Shown: positions 8,453 through 17,148 of the stretch, in pieces | Layout of the letters: each line of letters begins with the position of its first letter | How positions within the stretch are numbered: the stretch's first letter is position 1 | NCBI GenBank assembly: GCA_031180665.1 | Contig: JAPSLP010000002.1 | Coordinates: 1-64,000 of the forward strand | Reading direction: 5' to 3' | Length of the DNA: 64,000 bases | Origin: Cupriavidus sp. | GTDB taxonomy: Bacteria; Pseudomonadota; Gammaproteobacteria; Burkholderiales; Burkholderiaceae | Notes under the pieces: model-generated | What the model saw: the letters and a program-made list of their open reading frames with translations, nothing else | What the model was told of the DNA's origin: nothing | Database searches by the model: none | Program-made: the position numbers and the translations under genes

Positions 8453-9750
8453 GGTAGTTTGCGCAGGAATCGAGAGGTGAGACCGGAGGCCGGTGCGGCC
8501 ACTGGCGCGGTGGCGAGGATCTCGGCCGCCTCCGACGCCAGTTCGGGATGCAGCGCCGCGATGGCCTCGGCCAGTTGGATATGCGGCTGCGTCATGCTCT
8601 GGTCCTGGTACGGATACGCCCAGGCCCCGGTATAGCCGCGGTCCCATGCATGGACGTTGCGGCTGGCCGCCGCAGCAAAGTGACCGTGCAGCGGACTGGC
8701 AGCGATCCACGCTTCGATATCTGGCCGCCCTCCCACCGTGCCGAGCCAGGCCGGCGCATCGACGCCGCGCGCATAGACCCGCTCGATCGGCAGATAAACC
8801 AGACTGCCGGTGCCGCCGCCATCGAGCACATAGCGCCCGCCGGCGTCCGCGATCAGGCGCGCGCGCTGGTTGTCCGCGCCGAAGGTTTCGAAGCTCTGGC
8901 GCCCCACGGCGAAGCCGGACATCACCGCGGGGCGATCCGGCGCGCGCGCCGCCAACGCGGCCAGCCGACGGTATGCCGCCTCGATCGCCGCGAACCGGTC
9001 GTTGGCGCGCTGCTCGCGATTGGACAGCAGCGCCAGCAGCTTGAGCCATTCCGCACGCCCGAGCGGATGGGGTTCGTGATGATCTGCCTGCGCGATCGCG
9101 CGCACCCCCAGTTCCCACAGGCGCGGATGCATATTGCCCTGCGGGTAGGCCGAATAAAAGCTCAGGTAGACATCGGCCTGCACCGACATCGCCTGTTCGA
9201 TCGAGGCATGGCCGTAGCCCCACATATCGTGGACCTGCCCCCGCTCGATCCGGGCCCGCACCGATGGCACCGTCACGCTGCGCACGTTCTCCGTGCCGTA
9301 CAGCCGGTCCACCAGGCCCAGTTCGTCCAGCGCGCCGAGCATGGCCGCGTTGCCGGTGACCAGGCGCTGGATCGGCACCATGATCACCGGTACATCGGCC
9401 CGATGCGGCGGGACCGGGGTACCGCACTGGACCAGCAGATATTCAAGCCGTTCGCCGGTGCCCACGCTGGGCGTGAAGCGCACGCGCTTGTAGTGCGGCC
9501 CGTACTGGACCTCGAGCTGGGAGGCATGCAAAAACGTTGTCTTGTGCGGGAAATAATCGACCCCGGCGCGATAGTCGGCCACGCAAGCGGCATCGAGATT
9601 GGCGGTGGGCCCGGCCGCGCCGACGGCCTGTTTCGGCCATGTGGCGCGCGGCGGCGCTTCGATGCGCGTGCAGCTGCTCAGCAGCATGGCCAGCGCGGTT
9701 GCAGACGCGATGGCGGACGCGGTGCCCATCGCGGGTCGGCGTCTGCTCAC
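8449..9750 (-). CDS. iron-complex ABC transporter substrate-binding lipoprotein
   Basis: About 433 residues from the GTG at 9748-9750, which overlaps the ATPase stop (GTGA) and has GGAG just upstream; an internal ATG at 9729 is the alternative. The signal peptide ends in a lipobox (AMLLSSC), so it is anchored in the outer leaflet of the inner membrane. The region around residues 130-330 (GLVDRLYGTEN, IEQAMSVQADVYLSF, NREQRAN) fits the PF01497 periplasmic binding fold. It is longer than most family members (~300 aa), with extra sequence before and after the core. Ligand: an iron complex or similar chelate, inferred from the operon. Confidence 0.8.
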   Translation of the reverse strand: MSRRRPAMGTASAIASATALAMLLSSCTRIEAPPRATWPKQAVGAAGPTANLDAACVADYRAGVDYFPHKTTFLHASQLEVQYGPHYKRVRFTPSVGTGERLEYLLVQCGTPVPPHRADVPVIMVPIQRLVTGNAAMLGALDELGLVDRLYGTENVRSVTVPSVRARIERGQVHDMWGYGHASIEQAMSVQADVYLSFYSAYPQGNMHPRLWELGVRAIAQADHHEPHPLGRAEWLKLLALLSNREQRANDRFAAIEAAYRRLAALAARAPDRPAVMSGFAVGRQSFETFGADNQRARLIADAGGRYVLDGGGTGSLVYLPIERVYARGVDAPAWLGTVGGRPDIEAWIAASPLHGHFAAAASRNVHAWDRGYTGAWAYPYQDQSMTQPHIQLAEAIAALHPELASEAAEILATAPVAAPASGLTSRFLRKLP

Positions 9751-10754
9751 CGGAGCTCCGGCGCCAAGGCCGTCCCGTTCGACGCAGGCCGCAGCGCTTC
9801 GACCAGCGCGCCGAGCGTCGGATAGCAGGTTGTCACACCGCCTTCCCCCGCGACGGTATATCCGTCCGCATCGGCACGCAGCGTCAGCGCGGCGGCGGGA
9901 TCGCGGACATAGCCGGCCCGCTCCAGCGCCCGCGCGGCCCAGCTCGCGCGCAAGCCGCCGCCTTCGAGCCGGATCGAACGCGTTCCCGCCGGTCCCACGC
10001 GCAACTCCGCGCGCTCGAGGTCGAAGGTCAGTCCATCGGCGGCGAAGCTCGACCCCAGCACGCCCTCGATGGCCAGGTCTTCCGGTGCGCCGACATGCAA
10101 CTGCCGATTGCCATCGATCAACCACAGCTCGTCGGCGTAGCGCAGCGCCAGCTCCAGGTCGTGCGTGGACAGCAGCACCGCCAGGCCACTCCGGTGTGCG
10201 AGATCCAGCAGCAGCTGCATGGTGCCGACGCGACGCGGCAGGTCCAGGAACGCCGTCGCTTCGTCGAGCACCAGCAGGCGCGGCTGCTGTGCCAGGGCGC
10301 GCGCAATCATGATCTTCTGCCGTTCGCCATCGGACATCTCGGCGACCAGCCGCTGCGCCAGCGACAGCGCGCCGGCGCTTCCGAGCGCCTCGTGCACGAT
10401 GCGATGATCGTCCGGGCTGAGCCGCCCCGCCCAGCCCAGATAGGGATAGCGCCCCATGCTGGCCAGCTCGTAGCCGCGCATCAGCGTGCCATCGACCCGC
10501 TCGGTCAGCACCACGGCAAGACGCCGCGCGCGTTGCGCGGCGGGCATCGCGTAAATCGGTTTGCCGTCCAGATGCACCTGCCCCGCCACCGGCGCCTGCA
10601 TCGCGCACAGCGTGCGGATCAGCGTCGATTTGCCGGCGCCGTTCGCGCCCAGCAGGCACACGAACCGCCCGCTCGGGATGGACAGCTCGAGCGGCCCGAG
10701 CAGCGGACGGCCCCCATGGCCAGCGAACAACCCCGCGGTCGCCAGCACCGTCAC
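9747..10754 (-). CDS. iron-complex ABC transporter ATPase with C-terminal extension
   Basis: 335 residues. Walker A is GANGAGKST, the signature region is a variant MSDGERQK, Walker B is LLVLDEATAFLD and the H-loop is STHD. The order matches FepC/BtuD-type importer ATPases (usually ~255 aa), but about 80 extra residues follow the nucleotide-binding domain (RSIRLEGGGLRASWAARAL onward), rich in short beta/alpha elements. Start GTG at 10752-10754, overlapping the TGA of the TonB receptor gene. It energises uptake by the permease encoded two genes downstream. Confidence 0.88.
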   Translation of the reverse strand: MTVLATAGLFAGHGGRPLLGPLELSIPSGRFVCLLGANGAGKSTLIRTLCAMQAPVAGQVHLDGKPIYAMPAAQRARRLAVVLTERVDGTLMRGYELASMGRYPYLGWAGRLSPDDHRIVHEALGSAGALSLAQRLVAEMSDGERQKIMIARALAQQPRLLVLDEATAFLDLPRRVGTMQLLLDLAHRSGLAVLLSTHDLELALRYADELWLIDGNRQLHVGAPEDLAIEGVLGSSFAADGLTFDLERAELRVGPAGTRSIRLEGGGLRASWAARALERAGYVRDPAAALTLRADADGYTVAGEGGVTTCYPTLGALVEALRPASNGTALAPELR

Positions 10755-12901
10755 AGCGTCGCTCCGAAGCTGGCGAACACGGTGCGCGGCGCGCCCGGAT
10801 AGGTCGGCACGAAGGCGCCGCCGGAATCGTAGTAGCGGCGATCGCCGAGGTTCTGCACCGTCAGCTGCAGCTTGTAGCGCCGGGCCTTGCCGAAGCGGTA
10901 GGCGATATTGGCATCCCAGCGCGTGTAGGACGGCAGGGCGAACGTGTTGTCCGTATTGGCCTGCCGTTCGCCCACATAGGTCGCGCCAATGCCGACGCTC
11001 AGCCCCGACGCGGCGCCGGCGAAATCGTAGGTGGTCCAGATGCTGGCGGTGCGGCGCGGCGCATTGGCCAGCAGCTTGCCGACCAGCGCGGGATTGCTGT
11101 CGGCGGCGATCTCGGCCTTGTATTGGGTGTAGCTCGCCAGCACGCGCCAGCGCGGCGTGATGCTGAACGGCACGTCGATCTCCCAGCCGCGGCTGCGCTG
11201 CTCGCCGACCTGGATCACATAGTTGAAGTCCTCCGGATCGGAGACCACGCCATGGCTGCGGCGGATGTCGAACAGCGCGATGGTGGGCTCGAGCCGGCCT
11301 TCCAGCAGGCTGAACTTGGCCCCGACCTCGGTCTGCTTGCCGCGCGACGGCGCCGGCAGCGTGCCGGCACGCAGCATGCCGCCGGACGCCTCGGTCAGAA
11401 AGGACCGTGCCCAGCTGGCGTACAGCGACACCGGCTCGAGCGGCGTCCACGTCAGGCCCACGCGCGGCGACAGCGCATCGTCATGCCGTACCAGCGTGCC
11501 TGCCGCCTGGAGATACTGAGCGCGCGCGCTGGTCCGCGAGCGGTCGTAGCGCAGCCCGAGCAGCAGGCGCCAATGCGGTCCGAACTGCAGCTCATCCTGT
11601 GCGTACAGACCGAGATTGCGGCTGGCGTAGCGCGATCCGTCGTACGGCAGCAGCGGTCCGGCGCTGGCGCCATGCACCGGGTGGTGAAGATCGATCGGCA
11701 GGTTCACGGGAAAGCCGCCCGGCCCGAGGTTCGCCTGCGCGCTGAAGTCCCACTCGTCCCAGTTGTAATCGGCGCCGATCAGTACGCGGTGGCCGATGCC
11801 GCCGGTATCGAAGCGGCGCGAGGCCTCTGCCATCAGCGTGGTATCGGTTTGCCGGTCGATATTGCGCTGCTTGCGGCGATTGACCTGCGGGTCGGGACCG
11901 TCAGCGCCGCTGAGCGCGGGGAATCCATACGGGTACCAGACCGCATCGGTGCGCGCATAGGAGCGCAGCGCGCCGGCACGCAATGCCCAGCCACTGTCGA
12001 AGCGATGATCGAGCACCAGCGAGCCCAACGCGCTGTCGTTGTCCAGCCGCGCGTCCCGCTCGCCATAGTTGTAGTGGATCGGCACGTTCAGAAACAGCGG
12101 GCTGTTGCCAAAGCCGCGATCGAAGGCGCCGCGCCGGCGGCCGAACTCGAACTCCGCGGTCAGGCGCGTCTGCGGCGCCAGCTTCCACTGCAGCACCGGC
12201 GAGACGAACAGCGTCTGCGCATCGACGAAGTCGCGGAAGCTGCGGTTGTCCTGCCACGAGCCGGTGATCCGATAGCTCAGCGTGTCGCTGATCGGCCCGG
12301 TGCTGTCGACCGTCGCACGGCGAAAGTCGTGGCTGCCGCCGGTCAGCTCGACGCTGTGCTGCGGCTTGTCCAACGGCTTGCGGGTCACGATATTGACCAC
12401 GCCGCCCGGCTCGAAACGGCCATAGAGCGCGGATGCCGGGCCCTTCAGCACCTCGATCTGCTCGATGTTGGCCATCTCGTCGATCGGCGCAAAGACGCTG
12501 CGGCGAAAGCCGTTCTTCAGGTTCGCCGAGGTTGCGAAGCCGCGCAGCCGGAAGCGGTCGTTGCTGCCACCCCAACCGACTTGCGCGGTCACACCGGGGA
12601 CGGTGCGGATCGCCTCGCCCAGCGTGAACACGCCACGGTCCTCGATCAGCTCGCGCGTCACGGTCTGGATCGAGAACGGCGTTTCCTTCAGCGCGGTATC
12701 GCTCTTGTTGGCGGTGGGCGCGACCACCGCGCGGTAAGCGCGCTCGCGCGTGCCGGTGACGGTCACCGCCTCCAGCTCGGCGGCCGGCCCGGCCTCGCCC
12801 TGCTGCGCCGCGCAGATGCCTGGCGCCGTCGCCAGCAACGCCACGGCGGCGCGCCGGTGCCATCGGATCGTGTTGGGTCGTGGATGCGGAGCGGCGGGCA
12901 A
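10751..12901 (-). CDS. TonB-dependent siderophore receptor
   Basis: About 716 residues. After a signal peptide (AAVALLATAPGICAAQ) there is a TonB box-like ELEAVTVTGTRE, a plug domain with TPFSIQTVTRELIEDRG and EMANIEQIEVLKGPASALYGRFEPGG, then a 22-strand barrel ending in FASFGATL with the aromatic near the end. The plug matches the siderophore-receptor branch (FhuA/FpvA-like). No in-frame ATG is near the signal peptide; a TTG at 12899-12901 with AGGA seven bases upstream is the best start. A strong Fur-box palindrome lies 26 bp further upstream. It is the first gene of the iron uptake operon. Confidence 0.88.
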   Translation of the reverse strand: MPAAPHPRPNTIRWHRRAAVALLATAPGICAAQQGEAGPAAELEAVTVTGTRERAYRAVVAPTANKSDTALKETPFSIQTVTRELIEDRGVFTLGEAIRTVPGVTAQVGWGGSNDRFRLRGFATSANLKNGFRRSVFAPIDEMANIEQIEVLKGPASALYGRFEPGGVVNIVTRKPLDKPQHSVELTGGSHDFRRATVDSTGPISDTLSYRITGSWQDNRSFRDFVDAQTLFVSPVLQWKLAPQTRLTAEFEFGRRRGAFDRGFGNSPLFLNVPIHYNYGERDARLDNDSALGSLVLDHRFDSGWALRAGALRSYARTDAVWYPYGFPALSGADGPDPQVNRRKQRNIDRQTDTTLMAEASRRFDTGGIGHRVLIGADYNWDEWDFSAQANLGPGGFPVNLPIDLHHPVHGASAGPLLPYDGSRYASRNLGLYAQDELQFGPHWRLLLGLRYDRSRTSARAQYLQAAGTLVRHDDALSPRVGLTWTPLEPVSLYASWARSFLTEASGGMLRAGTLPAPSRGKQTEVGAKFSLLEGRLEPTIALFDIRRSHGVVSDPEDFNYVIQVGEQRSRGWEIDVPFSITPRWRVLASYTQYKAEIAADSNPALVGKLLANAPRRTASIWTTYDFAGAASGLSVGIGATYVGERQANTDNTFALPSYTRWDANIAYRFGKARRYKLQLTVQNLGDRRYYDSGGAFVPTYPGAPRTVFASFGATL

Positions 12902-12926
12902 GATTTCGTCCTGGTGTCGATCGGAC

Positions 12927-12948
12927 GATAATGATATTGCATTATCAT
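12927..12948 (-). promoter_or_regulatory. Fur box upstream of the iron uptake operon
   Basis: Inverted repeat with arms GATAATG and CATTATC separated by six A/T-rich bases (12927-12946), followed by ATT. This closely matches the 19-bp Fur consensus built from NATWAT-type hexamers. It sits just upstream of the TonB receptor start, where a Fe-Fur dimer would block transcription under iron sufficiency. The site is seen in the sequence; iron regulation is inferred from it. Confidence 0.8.
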
Positions 12949-13058
12949 TAAAAATCAAATCGCGCGGGGGTCGATCCCGTCCCTCCGTGGCAATGGGCCG
13001 ATGCCGGGGGGACAGCCGGCCGGGCCGCTCAATGCAGGCCGGCCGTCCCCTTCTGCGC

Positions 13059-14168
13059 TCAGAACACGTGCCGGACGCCGAGCACCACCCCGGTCTGATC
13101 CACACCGGCACCGCCGCCGGGACCGGCATTGGCCACGCCGAGCACCGACGCGCCACGGTTGTCCATGAACGACGCGTTGGCGTAGAGCTCGGTGCGCTTG
13201 GACAGGTTGTACACGGCGGACACGGCATAGCTGATCGCATCGTCGGGTGAGTCGCGGCGATCGGTCCGGTAGACGCCCCCGCGCAGCGCAAACGCCGGCG
13301 TGAACTGGTACGCCGCGCCGACCCAGTACAGATGCGCGCGCAGCGATGGCGTCGCGATGGTGCCCTGCAGAAAGCGGTAGCCCGCCATCGCGGAGAACGG
13401 GCCCGACGACCACAGCATGCCGGCGGCATAACGGCGTTCGATCCTGCCTTGCGTAGCGGACGCGGTGCCACGGCGCTGATCGTAGGCAAGCACGGCGCTC
13501 AGCTTGCCGATCGTATAGCTGGCACCGGCGCCCATTTCCTGACCGATGCGGAACGAGCCCGGCACCTCCGATCCATTGGCGACGGTCGCGTCGTAGCCGC
13601 TGCTGTAGAGACCGGTCACGGTCAGCCCGCCGAACTTGCCGGTGTACTTGATGGCGTTGTCAGCACGGCCGGCGAAGTGCGGATCCTGCGGCAGTACGCC
13701 ATAGCTGGCGTAGCGGGTCGGGTCGAACGGCACGAACAGGTCGTACAGCGTGTTGTTCTGCCGGCCCAGCGTGATCCCGCCCCAGTGGCCTTGCAGGCCG
13801 ACATAGGCCTGGCGGCCGAACAGCCTGCCGCCCTGCCCCGACGTGCCGCTGTCGCTGTTGTAGCCGCTTTCGAGCACGAATACCGCGCTGAGTCCGCCGC
13901 CGAGATCCTCCTTGCCGCGCAGCCCCCAGCGCGAGCCGGCGAGGTTGCCGCTGGACATGCGCAGCACACCGCCGTCCGGGCCGGCGTGGCTGATGTACTC
14001 GATGCCGGTATCGAGCAGGCCATAGAGCACCACGCTGGACGCCTGCTGCGCCTGCGCGCCGTTGCTGACCAGTACCGCAGTCGCCGCTGCGGCCAGCGCC
14101 AGCGCGGCATTGGTCTTGTGGTGGCCGCAACAGGCAATGCGCCGCCCTGCCTTCACAGGCAATCTCAT
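13059..14168 (-). CDS. Gram-negative trimeric porin (Burkholderia/OmpC-like)
   Basis: 369 residues. The signal peptide (ALALAAAATAVLVSNGAQA, cleaved before QQASSV) is followed by SSVVLYGLLDTGIEYISHAG, the standard first strand of beta-proteobacterial porins. Other family marks are GSRWGLRGKEDLGGGLSAVF and FGRQAYVGLQ, and the protein ends in aromatic Phe (GVRHVF) as outer-membrane barrels do. It is a general or anion-selective diffusion channel. It lies 41 bp downstream of the gamma-carbonic-anhydrase-like gene and may be the last gene of the run that starts at 18162, giving outer-membrane entry for the Bug-bound substrate. Confidence 0.93.
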   Translation of the reverse strand: MRLPVKAGRRIACCGHHKTNAALALAAAATAVLVSNGAQAQQASSVVLYGLLDTGIEYISHAGPDGGVLRMSSGNLAGSRWGLRGKEDLGGGLSAVFVLESGYNSDSGTSGQGGRLFGRQAYVGLQGHWGGITLGRQNNTLYDLFVPFDPTRYASYGVLPQDPHFAGRADNAIKYTGKFGGLTVTGLYSSGYDATVANGSEVPGSFRIGQEMGAGASYTIGKLSAVLAYDQRRGTASATQGRIERRYAAGMLWSSGPFSAMAGYRFLQGTIATPSLRAHLYWVGAAYQFTPAFALRGGVYRTDRRDSPDDAISYAVSAVYNLSKRTELYANASFMDNRGASVLGVANAGPGGGAGVDQTGVVLGVRHVF

Positions 14169-14209
14169 GTCTCCTCCTTGTTGTTGTATGTCGGGCCGGA
14201 AATGCCCTG

Positions 14210-14734
14210 TCAGACCAGCTTCTTCAACTGGTTCCTGTAGTCGCCGCCGCGCTTCACGTAGTCGGCGGCGTTCGCGCGCAGATTGCGCACTTCCTCTTCG
14301 CTGAGCTCGCGCACGGCCTTGGCCGGCGAGCCGAGGATCAGCGAGCGCGGGGGGAAGGACTTGCCTTCGGTGACCAGCGCGCCCGCCGCAACCAGCGATT
14401 CGCTGCCGATGGTCGCGTTGTTCAGGATCACCGCCTGAATGCCGATCAAGGCGCCATCGCCGATGGTGCAGCCGTGCAGCATCGCCTGATGCCCGATGGT
14501 GACGTCGGTACCGATGCGTAGCGGGCAGCCCGGATCGGTATGCAGCACCGCGCCTTCCTGCACGTTGCTGCGAGCGCCGATCGCGATCGGCTCGTTGTCG
14601 GCGCGGATCACCGCACCGGGCCAGACGGTGACCTGCTCGCCGAGCTGCGCGTTGCCGATGACGGTGGCCTGGTCCGCCACGAAGGCGGTGTCGGAAATGG
14701 ACGGCGTCAGGTTGCCGAGCTGATATAGAGCCAT
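14210..14734 (-). CDS. gamma-carbonic-anhydrase-like hexapeptide protein (PaaY/CaiE type)
   Basis: 174 residues from the ATG at 14732-14734. It consists of repeated hexapeptide turns forming a left-handed beta-helix (VIGNAQLGEQVTVWPGAVIR, then IGARSNVQEGAVLH, GALIGIQAVI). Three histidines at metal-ligand positions are present (AVLHTD, and IGHQAMLHG with two). A C-terminal helix (ELSEEEVRNLRANAADYVKRG) caps the trimer. PaaY-like members hydrolyse stray CoA thioesters, which would suit a CoA-dependent catabolic cluster (inference). A 9-bp tandem repeat separates it from the Bug gene upstream. Confidence 0.88.
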   Translation of the reverse strand: MALYQLGNLTPSISDTAFVADQATVIGNAQLGEQVTVWPGAVIRADNEPIAIGARSNVQEGAVLHTDPGCPLRIGTDVTIGHQAMLHGCTIGDGALIGIQAVILNNATIGSESLVAAGALVTEGKSFPPRSLILGSPAKAVRELSEEEVRNLRANAADYVKRGGDYRNQLKKLV

Positions 14735-14786
14735 GTTCGATGATGCGTTGGTGGGGAAAGCAGGGGCTGCGGGGCGCGTGCCGCTA

Positions 14787-14849
14787 CTCGATCCATTCGA
14801 TCCATTCGATCCATTCGATCCATTCGATCTACTCGATCTATTCGATCGA
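14787..14849. repeat. 9-bp tandem repeat, seven units
   Basis: Seven consecutive 9-bp units close to TTCGATCCA (three later units read TTCGATCTA, CTCGATCTA and TTCGATCGA), without interruption. The last units overlap the 3' end of the Bug receptor gene (its stop is at 14838-14840); the rest lies in the intergenic space before the gamma-carbonic-anhydrase-like gene. Being a multiple of three, copy-number change would not shift a frame. The array looks like slippage-prone sequence. Confidence 0.9.
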
Positions 14850-15872
14850 CACGTTGGCCTTCTTGACCAGCGTGGCATAGCGCGCCGCCTCGCTGGCGAA
14901 GAACTTTGCCGCCTGCGCCGGCGTGGTCGGCCGCGTGGCCGTCGCCTGCTTCTTCAGGGCCTCGACCACCTCGGGGCTGGTGAAGGCCTTGGCGAAGGCG
15001 TCGTGCAGGCGCTGGACTTCGGCTGGCGGCAGGTTGGCCGGGCCGACCAGCGCGAACCAGCCCTCGATGTCGTATGCGGGCAAGCCCTGTTCCGCGATGG
15101 TCGGGATATCGGGCGCCGCCTGCGAACGGGTCGCGCCGCACAGGCCGATCGCGCGCAGCGTGCCGGCCTTCAAATGCGGCAGCGCCGCGTTCAGCGCGAC
15201 CACGCCCATCTGGACCTGCCCCGACAGCAGATCGGTGACCATCGGTCCGGTGCCCTTGTACGGGATATGGCGCGCCTTGACGCCCGCCTCCTCCAGGAAC
15301 ATCTGGCCGGCCAGATGAATCACGGTGCCGTTGCCCGACGACGCGTAGTTGTATTCGTCGGGCTTCGCCTTCAGCAGTCCGACCAGCTCCTTGACGTTGC
15401 GCGCCGGCACCTTGGGGTTGACCACCAGCACCAGCGAGGTCGCGCCCAGCACGCTGATCGGCGTGATGTCCTTAATCGCATCGAAGGGCATCGACTTGAA
15501 CACGCTGGGATTGATCGCGTGGTTGTTCGACACCATGCCCAGCGTGGTGCCGTCCGGCGCTGCCTTGACCACCGCGGCCGTACCGGTGATGCCGCCGGCG
15601 CCGGGCATGTTCTCGATCACGACGGGCTGACCGAGCGCCTTGCCCAGCGCCGGCGCGGCAGTCCGCACGATCGCATCGACGCCGGAGCCCGCGCTGATCG
15701 GCAGGATCAGCCGGAGCGGCTTGCCGGACGCCGGCTGCGCCTGTGCGGCGCGATCGGGATACAGCGCCGGCGCACCCAGCATGCCGTACGCGAAGGCGGC
15801 TGCGGCAAGTTTGATCACGTTGCGACGGCTTGGCAGCGCGGGCGCGAGGGAACGTGCGCGGGAGGAATGCAT
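14838..15872 (-). CDS. Bug-family tripartite tricarboxylate transporter receptor
   Basis: 344 residues. The N-terminus contains SRRNVIKLAAAAFAYGML, which looks like a twin-arginine signal, and is followed by the family start PLRLILPISAGSGVDAIVR and VVIENMPGAGGITGTAAV. It is a periplasmic carboxylate-binding protein. It lies downstream of the HMG-CoA-lyase-like and CaiB genes in the same direction, so the ligand is probably the acid those enzymes activate and cleave. The end of the gene (VSIE, then TAG) runs into the 9-bp tandem repeat. Confidence 0.9.
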   Translation of the reverse strand: MHSSRARSLAPALPSRRNVIKLAAAAFAYGMLGAPALYPDRAAQAQPASGKPLRLILPISAGSGVDAIVRTAAPALGKALGQPVVIENMPGAGGITGTAAVVKAAPDGTTLGMVSNNHAINPSVFKSMPFDAIKDITPISVLGATSLVLVVNPKVPARNVKELVGLLKAKPDEYNYASSGNGTVIHLAGQMFLEEAGVKARHIPYKGTGPMVTDLLSGQVQMGVVALNAALPHLKAGTLRAIGLCGATRSQAAPDIPTIAEQGLPAYDIEGWFALVGPANLPPAEVQRLHDAFAKAFTSPEVVEALKKQATATRPTTPAQAAKFFASEAARYATLVKKANVSIE

Positions 15873-15974
15873 GATGTTGTCTCCGATGGATCGTGTCTGG
15901 CCGCTGTGCCGCGGCCTGTTCTGGCTGTTCGGGCTGGGCCGGCGCGCATCGCCCGCCGGGCCGGCCCGGTGAAG

Positions 15975-17126
15975 TCAGCGCGACGCCTTGCCCAGCCGCG
16001 CCAGGATTTCGTCGTTGTGCTCGCCGGGCTTTGGCAAAGGACTGCGGACACCGGGGCGGCGACCGCCCATCAACAGCGGCAGCAGCACCGCCGGCGCCGT
16101 CGAGCCGTCCTCGGCTTGCATCGGCACCAGCCCCCCGCTCTCCTTCAGATGCACGTCGTCGAGCAGCTGATCCGGACGCACGATCGGTGCGTACGGAATG
16201 CCGGCCGCCTCGAGCCTCGGCGCCAGCTCGGCGACGCGGTGGTGCATCAGGATGCCGCCGAGCTGCTCCAGCAGCTGGGGACGTACCGCGACGCGCGAGG
16301 CATTGCTGGCGTACTCGGGCACCTCGAGCAGATCGGGCCGCTCCAGCACCCTGCACAGTGTGACGAACTGCTTGTCGCTGACCGCGCCGATGAACAATTG
16401 CTCGTCGTCGGCCAGCGTGAAGACGTCGTAGACGCTCCAGGCCGACACGCGCGAGGGCATCGGCGGCGGCGCCTCGCCCGTCATCGCGTACTGCTGCATA
16501 TGCTGCGAGGCGAGAAACACGCAGTTCTCGAACAGCGCGCTCTGGATCTCCTGGCCACGGCCGGTGCGATCGCGCTCGCGCAGCGCGGCCAGCACGCCGA
16601 TCGCGCCGAACATGCCGCCCATGATGTCGTTGACTGAAGTCCCGGCGCGCAAGGGCCGTCCCTTCGGCCCGGTCATGTACGACAGCCCGCCCATCATCTG
16701 CACCACCTCGTCCAGCGCCAGCCGGTTCTCGTACGGGCCCGGCAGGAAGCCCTTGTGCGAGACATAGACCAGGCGCGGGCAGGACTTCGACAGCGTGTCG
16801 TAGTCCAGCCCGAGCTTGCGCATCAGGCCGGGACGGAAGTTCTCGAGCAGCACGTCGCACTGGCCGGCGAGCTCCGCCGCGGTGGCGCGGCCCTCGTCGG
16901 TGGTGATGTCCAGCACCACGCTCTTCTTGTTGCGGTTGAAGGCGCGGAAGAAGCCGATGCCCAGGCCCGGCAGATTGCGCGTCTTGTCGCCGCCGGGCGG
17001 TTCCACCTTGATGACCTCGGCACCAAGGTCGGCCAGGATCATGCCGCAGGTCGGGCCCATGACCATATGGGTGAACTCGATCACGCGGATGCCGGCGAGC
17101 GGGAGGGATTCGTTGCTTTGCGTCAT
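15975..17126 (-). CDS. CaiB/BaiF-family (class III) CoA-transferase
   Basis: 383 residues from the ATG at 17124-17126 (22 bp after the upstream lyase gene). Start motif GIRVIEFTHMVMGPTCGMILADLGAEVIKVEPP; the region NRNKKSVVLDI and the catalytic aspartate in AGTSVNDIMGG are in place. Class III transferases move CoA between carboxylic acids, forming an aspartyl-CoA anhydride. With an HMG-CoA-lyase-like gene directly upstream and a Bug receptor downstream, it probably activates a dicarboxylate such as 3-hydroxy-3-methylglutarate or a related acid (inference). An in-frame upstream ATG at 17228 would overlap the lyase gene and is unlikely. Confidence 0.9.
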   Translation of the reverse strand: MTQSNESLPLAGIRVIEFTHMVMGPTCGMILADLGAEVIKVEPPGGDKTRNLPGLGIGFFRAFNRNKKSVVLDITTDEGRATAAELAGQCDVLLENFRPGLMRKLGLDYDTLSKSCPRLVYVSHKGFLPGPYENRLALDEVVQMMGGLSYMTGPKGRPLRAGTSVNDIMGGMFGAIGVLAALRERDRTGRGQEIQSALFENCVFLASQHMQQYAMTGEAPPPMPSRVSAWSVYDVFTLADDEQLFIGAVSDKQFVTLCRVLERPDLLEVPEYASNASRVAVRPQLLEQLGGILMHHRVAELAPRLEAAGIPYAPIVRPDQLLDDVHLKESGGLVPMQAEDGSTAPAVLLPLLMGGRRPGVRSPLPKPGEHNDEILARLGKASR

Positions 17127-17148
17127 GTTATGACCCGATCGGCGTCGA

